DNA of 64,000 bases from Planctomycetaceae bacterium (GTDB lineage: Bacteria; Planctomycetota; Planctomycetia; Planctomycetales; Planctomycetaceae), in assembly GCA_017795105.1 (NCBI GenBank), contig CP051247.1, positions 1,426,001 through 1,490,000 on the forward strand, in the 5' to 3' direction. The notes under the pieces are model-generated. The model saw only the letters and a list, made by a program, of their open reading frames with translations. It was not told the origin of the DNA and did not search any database. Within the stretch, counting starts at the first letter, position 1; every line of letters starts with the position of its first letter. The position numbers and the translations under genes are program-made. Positions 63,765-64,000 of the stretch are shown here, one piece after another.

Positions 63765-64000
63765 CATTGACGTACCACGAAGAATCCGATTTGACCGTCG
63801 AAGAGTTCATCGACGTCCTGAAACGTTCCACCCTGGCGGAGCGACGGCCGATCGAACGCCGGGAGATTATTCAGGGAATGCTGCAGAAAGCTGACATCCT
63901 GATTGGAGCCCGGGACGAGAGCGGACAACTCGTCGGCATCGGCCGCGCCCTGTCGGACTTCGCAGTCTGCACGTACCTGGCCGATCTCGCGGTCGACGTC
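63761..64000 (+). CDS. GNAT-family N-acetyltransferase (5' part only)
   Basis: The gene is cut by the right edge after 80 codons. It starts at ATG 63761 within the TGA of the pectate lyase gene. Visible features are EFIDVLKRSTLAERRPI, LIGARDESGQLVGIGRAL and SDFAVCTYLADLAVDV, the latter two matching the beta-2/3 and beta-4 strands before the acetyl-CoA loop of GNAT enzymes. The acetyl-CoA pyrophosphate loop is beyond the window. The substrate is unknown. Confidence 0.75.
   Translation, partial: MTLTYHEESDLTVEEFIDVLKRSTLAERRPIERREIIQGMLQKADILIGARDESGQLVGIGRALSDFAVCTYLADLAVDV

Overview
The window looks like chromosomal DNA of a planctomycete, probably of the Rubinisphaera/Planctomyces/Gimesia type. 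The evidence is family content: two Tat-exported DUF1501 proteins, a LamG-DUF1549-DUF1553 protein, a DUF1559 pseudopilin-like protein, a DUF1080 protein, a formylglycine sulfatase and a DUF5060 glycosidase-like protein. Intergenic regions carry many short palindromic repeats. I see no rRNA, tRNA, CRISPR array, transposase, integrase or phage gene. The species assignment is inference.

Layout, left to right. 1-3159: a cut alpha/beta hydrolase, an RbsC-like sugar permease without visible ABC partners, and a divergent FGGY sugar kinase. 3192-9576: a minus-strand exopolysaccharide operon in the order Wza-type export lipoprotein, Wzc-type tyrosine autokinase, O-antigen ligase/polymerase. 9577-13281: a 547-bp regulatory-looking gap, a His/Cys-rich exported protein, a DUF1559 protein and a sulfatase. 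13271-17783: a fatty-acid beta-oxidation operon (thiolase, then the hydratase/dehydrogenase fusion) ending in an ATP-grasp-like gene. 17992-20135: phosphomannose isomerase and a GT9 glycosyltransferase. 20148-24985: nitrogen control (amt, then glnB, then glnD). 25266-34357: two DUF1501 proteins, a DUF1080 protein, the DUF1549/1553 protein, and a translationally coupled FAD oxidase/methyltransferase pair resembling a split MnmC. 34597-38499: an exported tripeptidyl-peptidase II homologue. 39103-45795: cyclophilin, APS reductase, ZIP transporter, sigma-70 factor, folE, queD and a membrane-peroxiredoxin fusion.

46089-53100 is the most unusual block. A hybrid histidine kinase, a double-FHA protein and a receiver-HATPase fusion form one operon. 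A second receiver-HATPase fusion, overlapping by 4 bp with a STAS gene, is divergent from it. The content suggests two-component phosphotransfer feeding directly into an RsbW/RsbV-type partner switch. 53176-64000 holds the DUF5060 protein, a small winged-helix-like protein, asnB, rfbD, glnS, gltX, a PL10-like pectate lyase and the start of a GNAT acetyltransferase.

Four intergenic regions longer than 400 bp (9577-10123, 27519-27958, 38500-39102, 44231-44763) have no convincing gene. Three of them are mosaics of palindromic dispersed repeats. One repeat is exact over 17 bp and nearly exact over 26 bp at two sites 55 kb apart. At both sites its first three bases are the stop codon of the gene before it.
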